DNA of 64,000 bases. Source: Roseimaritima sediminicola (GTDB lineage Bacteria > Planctomycetota > Planctomycetia > Pirellulales > Pirellulaceae). Below are positions 61,383 through 64,000 of the stretch, piece by piece. Each line of letters begins with the position of its first letter. Position 1 is the first letter of the stretch. The notes under the pieces were generated by a model that saw only the letters and a program-made list of their open reading frames with translations, was not told the origin of the DNA and made no database searches. Both the position numbers and the translations under genes were made by a program. The stretch covers positions 1 to 64,000 of the forward strand of contig NZ_WIAD01000010.1 in NCBI RefSeq assembly GCF_009618275.1. Direction: 5' to 3'.

Positions 61383-63977
61383 TCAGCGCAACCGGCGCAC
61401 CTTTGCTTGGTCGATCAAGTAAGCCAGCTGGCGAACCTGTTCATCACGCGGCGAGATTTGGCGGCAGGTCTCCAGATCCTTTCTGGCGTTGACAACCTCT
61501 CCGAGCTGCAACAGAAGGTTCGCCCTTGTCAGCAACAGCGGGACACGACGTGGACGGAGGGCGATCCGGCGATTCACCACGTCCAGCATCAGGTCTTGAT
61601 CATCGATCCGCTGGGCGATCCGGAAAGCGGCTGCCAGCAGATGCCCCTGTTCCTCGAGACTCGGAGCTCGCGACGCATCGACAACCAGTTGGTTGCAGTA
61701 ATGACGTCCGACGATCTGCCGCGATTCCTGGGATTGAGCGGGAGTGTCGACAAGAGCGAACAGCAGCGCAGCGGGTTCACGGGTCGGATTCCAGCGGCGC
61801 AGGATCTCCTCGGGGGAATACAGCATGGCCAGCGTCTGGACCACATGCTCCCGGCAGGAAGGGTCCGCCTCCAAAGCGATCTTGAATTGCCGGTCCGCCT
61901 GGACTTGGTCCTGCAGCATGATCGCGTTCAATCCCATCCTTAGGGCTACACGTCCGTCGACCATTCGCAAACGCTGGGACTGAGCCAACATTCGCTGCTG
62001 CAGTTCCACCGCTCCGCCCAGCCGTGCCGAAGCGGTTGCCGCGTATAGGTACGACCTTGATTCCGAAGGGCAGATCGCCGCTAGGGTGGCTGCCTGCGAC
62101 AACACGTGTTCAGCCAACGGCTTGGGATCCTGCATCTGAAATGCCTGCCGCTCCAGTTCCGCCGTTAATCGATGCGTCAATTTAATTCGGGCGAGGATGT
62201 GTCCGGGATCGTACCGCAAAGTTTCCTGCAGCAGCGCGATCTCTGCGCTGCCGTCTGCAGACTCCTCGCCGGCCTCCCGATCACGAACCAGCCGCCGATA
62301 ATCGTCCCAGGCCCAGGCGGCTTGAGACTGCGGCACCGCTTGCACAATCGACCAGGCGTTGCCGGCCAGCAAACCGATTGCCAGCAACAGCGAGCCGGCG
62401 AACAGCGGACGCCGAACCGGCGATGAACAAGCCGAGTCGGAGTGGCCAGCTTGCTCCACCTTCACCAGGACCGGGAGACGTATCGCGATAGCGGCCAACA
62501 CCAACACGACTACAAAGCAAGCGGGGATGTGCCAGGGGAAATCTCCGATCGCATGGGCGCAACTAGCGATCAAACCGGCGAGCACGGCACAGCCCAACAG
62601 GGGACTCCATCTCGCTGTGGGGTTTGAAAACGCCTGTGTCGTGTGAACCAGGGTCGCGACGACGATCAGCAGCGCCAGCGAGACGCCAACCGAACCGGTT
62701 TCCACCAACAACTGCAACCAACTGCTTTCGCCGGTGGAAAACGTCTGTGGAAAGTATTCGTCCAGATACGCCCGGTAGACGTGGCGATGGTTTCCTACAC
62801 CAATGCCCAACAAAGGGAAATCCTGCCAGATGGCATAGTCCACGGACCAGATCTTGGCCCGCCAATAGGACAGACGATGCACTTCCGTAAACAGAGCCGC
62901 CGCGGCCACCACCAGCAGACCGACACATCCTCCGACGCCGATCCGCATCCACAGTTGCAAAGAGAAGTCTCGAAGATAGCGAACGCCGATCCACCGCCAG
63001 AGCGCCAATGCAAACCACAACAGGGCCGAAAACGCGATCACCACTGCCCCGCCCCGTGATGGCGTCGCGAAAACAGTGCAGATGACGATCACACAAGCGA
63101 TCGCTGCGACCAGTCGTTGCCAGTCACCCGCGGCGAGTCCTCGAAACCGGCGAGCTCTGAAGTGCTGGTGATCGGACCTCTGGTGATCGGAGCTCTGGCG
63201 ATCCTCCCGGTTGACGCCAGGCCCGCCGCCGGGTGACGCCGCCTTTGGCACACGGAACAAGAAATACAAGACCGCAGGAAGAATCGAAGCCAATAGGCTG
63301 GACAGGTGATTCTCGTTTTGAAACGGTCCCCGCGGTATCGTCCCGGGCTGGCGACTGGGATGGTCGTACAACCACAGGAAAAGCCCGTTTCCCCAGCTGG
63401 CCTGCAATAACGCTACCGAGGCCAGGGTCAACGCCGTGGCCACCAACCAGAGCAACACCCGCTCGATGTCCTTGATCGACTCCAACCGGCAGACGACGAT
63501 GACCAACAGGCACAGGTAGGTCACCAGGATCGGAAGCGCACGCCGCGTCGTGAGGATGGACAAGCTGAAGCTGTTGTGCAGTTGCGAGGTCGAAACCAAA
63601 GGCACGTCTTCCGCAAACAGTTTTTCGATTCCTGGGGCAGCGTGCTCGACCCATCCTGGTCCGACCGGAACGATTTGCAGCAGGGGAATTGCCAGACAGA
63701 ACAGCATCGCGGCCAGCGTCCAGACCGTCAGCCGGAGCCGGCCGCCGGCGACGACTTTGACCACCACCCCGATGGACCCAAGCAACACCGCTACCATCAG
63801 CACCAGGCGGCCGTGGGGATGACGCCCTCCCAGCACCAGGGGCGCCAGAAATAGAACCGCAAGCAAGGACAGATCCATGCAGCGATGCCCGGTAGTGATC
63901 CAAGGATCCCGGCCAGGACTTGGGGCCAGCGGCCGCATCGGTACCGGTTGGTGCTTGCCGCGCGTCGCTGAGAACAT
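61383..63977 (-). CDS. O-antigen ligase-like membrane protein with repeat-rich C-terminal region
   Basis: 864 aa. About the first 540 residues have 11-12 membrane helices and O-antigen ligase/polymerase (PF04932-like) features: GPFQNENHLSSLLASILPAVL, VFATPSRGGAVVIAFSALLW, FPLLGIGVGNHRHVYRAYLDE, and TGESSWLQLLVETGSVGVSLA. The C-terminal 300 residues are hydrophilic and helical, probably TPR-like (YDPGHILARIKLTHRLTAE, LEADPSCREHVVQTLAML). It likely joins glycan to an acceptor in the periplasm or polymerises it. Residues about 250-280 form a low-complexity insert (SSDHQRSDHQ). ATG at 63977 has GAAGG 5 nt upstream; the frame is open to the window edge, so an earlier start cannot be excluded. Confidence 0.85.
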   Translation of the reverse strand: MFSATRGKHQPVPMRPLAPSPGRDPWITTGHRCMDLSLLAVLFLAPLVLGGRHPHGRLVLMVAVLLGSIGVVVKVVAGGRLRLTVWTLAAMLFCLAIPLLQIVPVGPGWVEHAAPGIEKLFAEDVPLVSTSQLHNSFSLSILTTRRALPILVTYLCLLVIVVCRLESIKDIERVLLWLVATALTLASVALLQASWGNGLFLWLYDHPSRQPGTIPRGPFQNENHLSSLLASILPAVLYFLFRVPKAASPGGGPGVNREDRQSSDHQRSDHQHFRARRFRGLAAGDWQRLVAAIACVIVICTVFATPSRGGAVVIAFSALLWFALALWRWIGVRYLRDFSLQLWMRIGVGGCVGLLVVAAAALFTEVHRLSYWRAKIWSVDYAIWQDFPLLGIGVGNHRHVYRAYLDEYFPQTFSTGESSWLQLLVETGSVGVSLALLIVVATLVHTTQAFSNPTARWSPLLGCAVLAGLIASCAHAIGDFPWHIPACFVVVLVLAAIAIRLPVLVKVEQAGHSDSACSSPVRRPLFAGSLLLAIGLLAGNAWSIVQAVPQSQAAWAWDDYRRLVRDREAGEESADGSAEIALLQETLRYDPGHILARIKLTHRLTAELERQAFQMQDPKPLAEHVLSQAATLAAICPSESRSYLYAATASARLGGAVELQQRMLAQSQRLRMVDGRVALRMGLNAIMLQDQVQADRQFKIALEADPSCREHVVQTLAMLYSPEEILRRWNPTREPAALLFALVDTPAQSQESRQIVGRHYCNQLVVDASRAPSLEEQGHLLAAAFRIAQRIDDQDLMLDVVNRRIALRPRRVPLLLTRANLLLQLGEVVNARKDLETCRQISPRDEQVRQLAYLIDQAKVRRLR

Positions 63978-64000
63978 CAAATACCTTCGCGTCGAAGCGG

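Overview
The window looks like a chromosomal segment of a planctomycete, most likely of the Pirellulaceae/Rhodopirellula type. The grounds are a very large PVC-type heme-binding dehydrogenase with HEAT repeats, a DUF1549/DUF1501 gene pair, a DUF1559-like protein, a secreted CAP protein with an N-terminal LETRQLLA motif, GC-rich coding DNA, frequent GTG/TTG starts, weak Shine-Dalgarno sequences, and many short palindromic repeats between genes. I recognise no rRNA, tRNA, CRISPR array or transposase gene.

Layout. 0.5-6.6 kb (minus): a LamG-type secreted protein, two overlapping amidohydrolase-like genes and a 1033-aa PVC cytochrome/dehydrogenase. 6.7-12.4 kb: a NUDIX hydrolase divergent from a cobalamin adenosyltransferase, then the nitrogen-signalling pair glnB-glnD and a repetitive secreted Pro/Ala/Cys-rich protein. 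12.8-15.3 kb (minus): DUF1501 preceded by a DUF1549 protein that has apparently lost its C-terminal half. 15.6-20.8 kb: ROK kinase, xylose isomerase, SDR and pyruvate kinase. 21.0-25.6 kb: a flagellar export/regulation operon (flhA, flhF, small membrane protein, sigma-28-like factor), with a NYN-domain protein downstream. 26.5-40.9 kb: housekeeping genes (nrnA, ribF, larB, argG, a DUF1559-like gene, dtd, DUF457, cvpA, dgt, DUF3127, accA, a Ser/Thr kinase, a GT4 glycosyltransferase, truA).

From 41.5 kb a secreted CAP protein precedes a large surface-polysaccharide locus that reaches the right edge. It holds a Wzy-like polymerase, Wzx-like flippase, methyltransferase, ATP-grasp enzyme, GT4, polysaccharide deacetylase, priming sugar transferase, GT2, two DegT-family aminotransferases, a GNAT, split transketolase subunits, a wbpB-wbpD-wbpE-like set for a 2,3-diamino-uronic acid, and an O-antigen-ligase-like protein with a repeat-rich tail. 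The 43-51.4 kb part is visibly less GC-rich than its surroundings, which suggests separate acquisition.

The most unusual non-coding signal is a set of short palindromic repeat families. They sit against stop codons, and sometimes supply them, across unrelated genes (NUDIX, ROK, xylA, accA, cvpA, pyk, an amidohydrolase). The most unusual gene-level signals are the split transketolase/aminotransferase/GNAT cassette, a CAP protein with a triplicated C-terminal module, a Ser/Thr kinase with DFQ in place of DFG beside accA, and the truncated DUF1549 gene.
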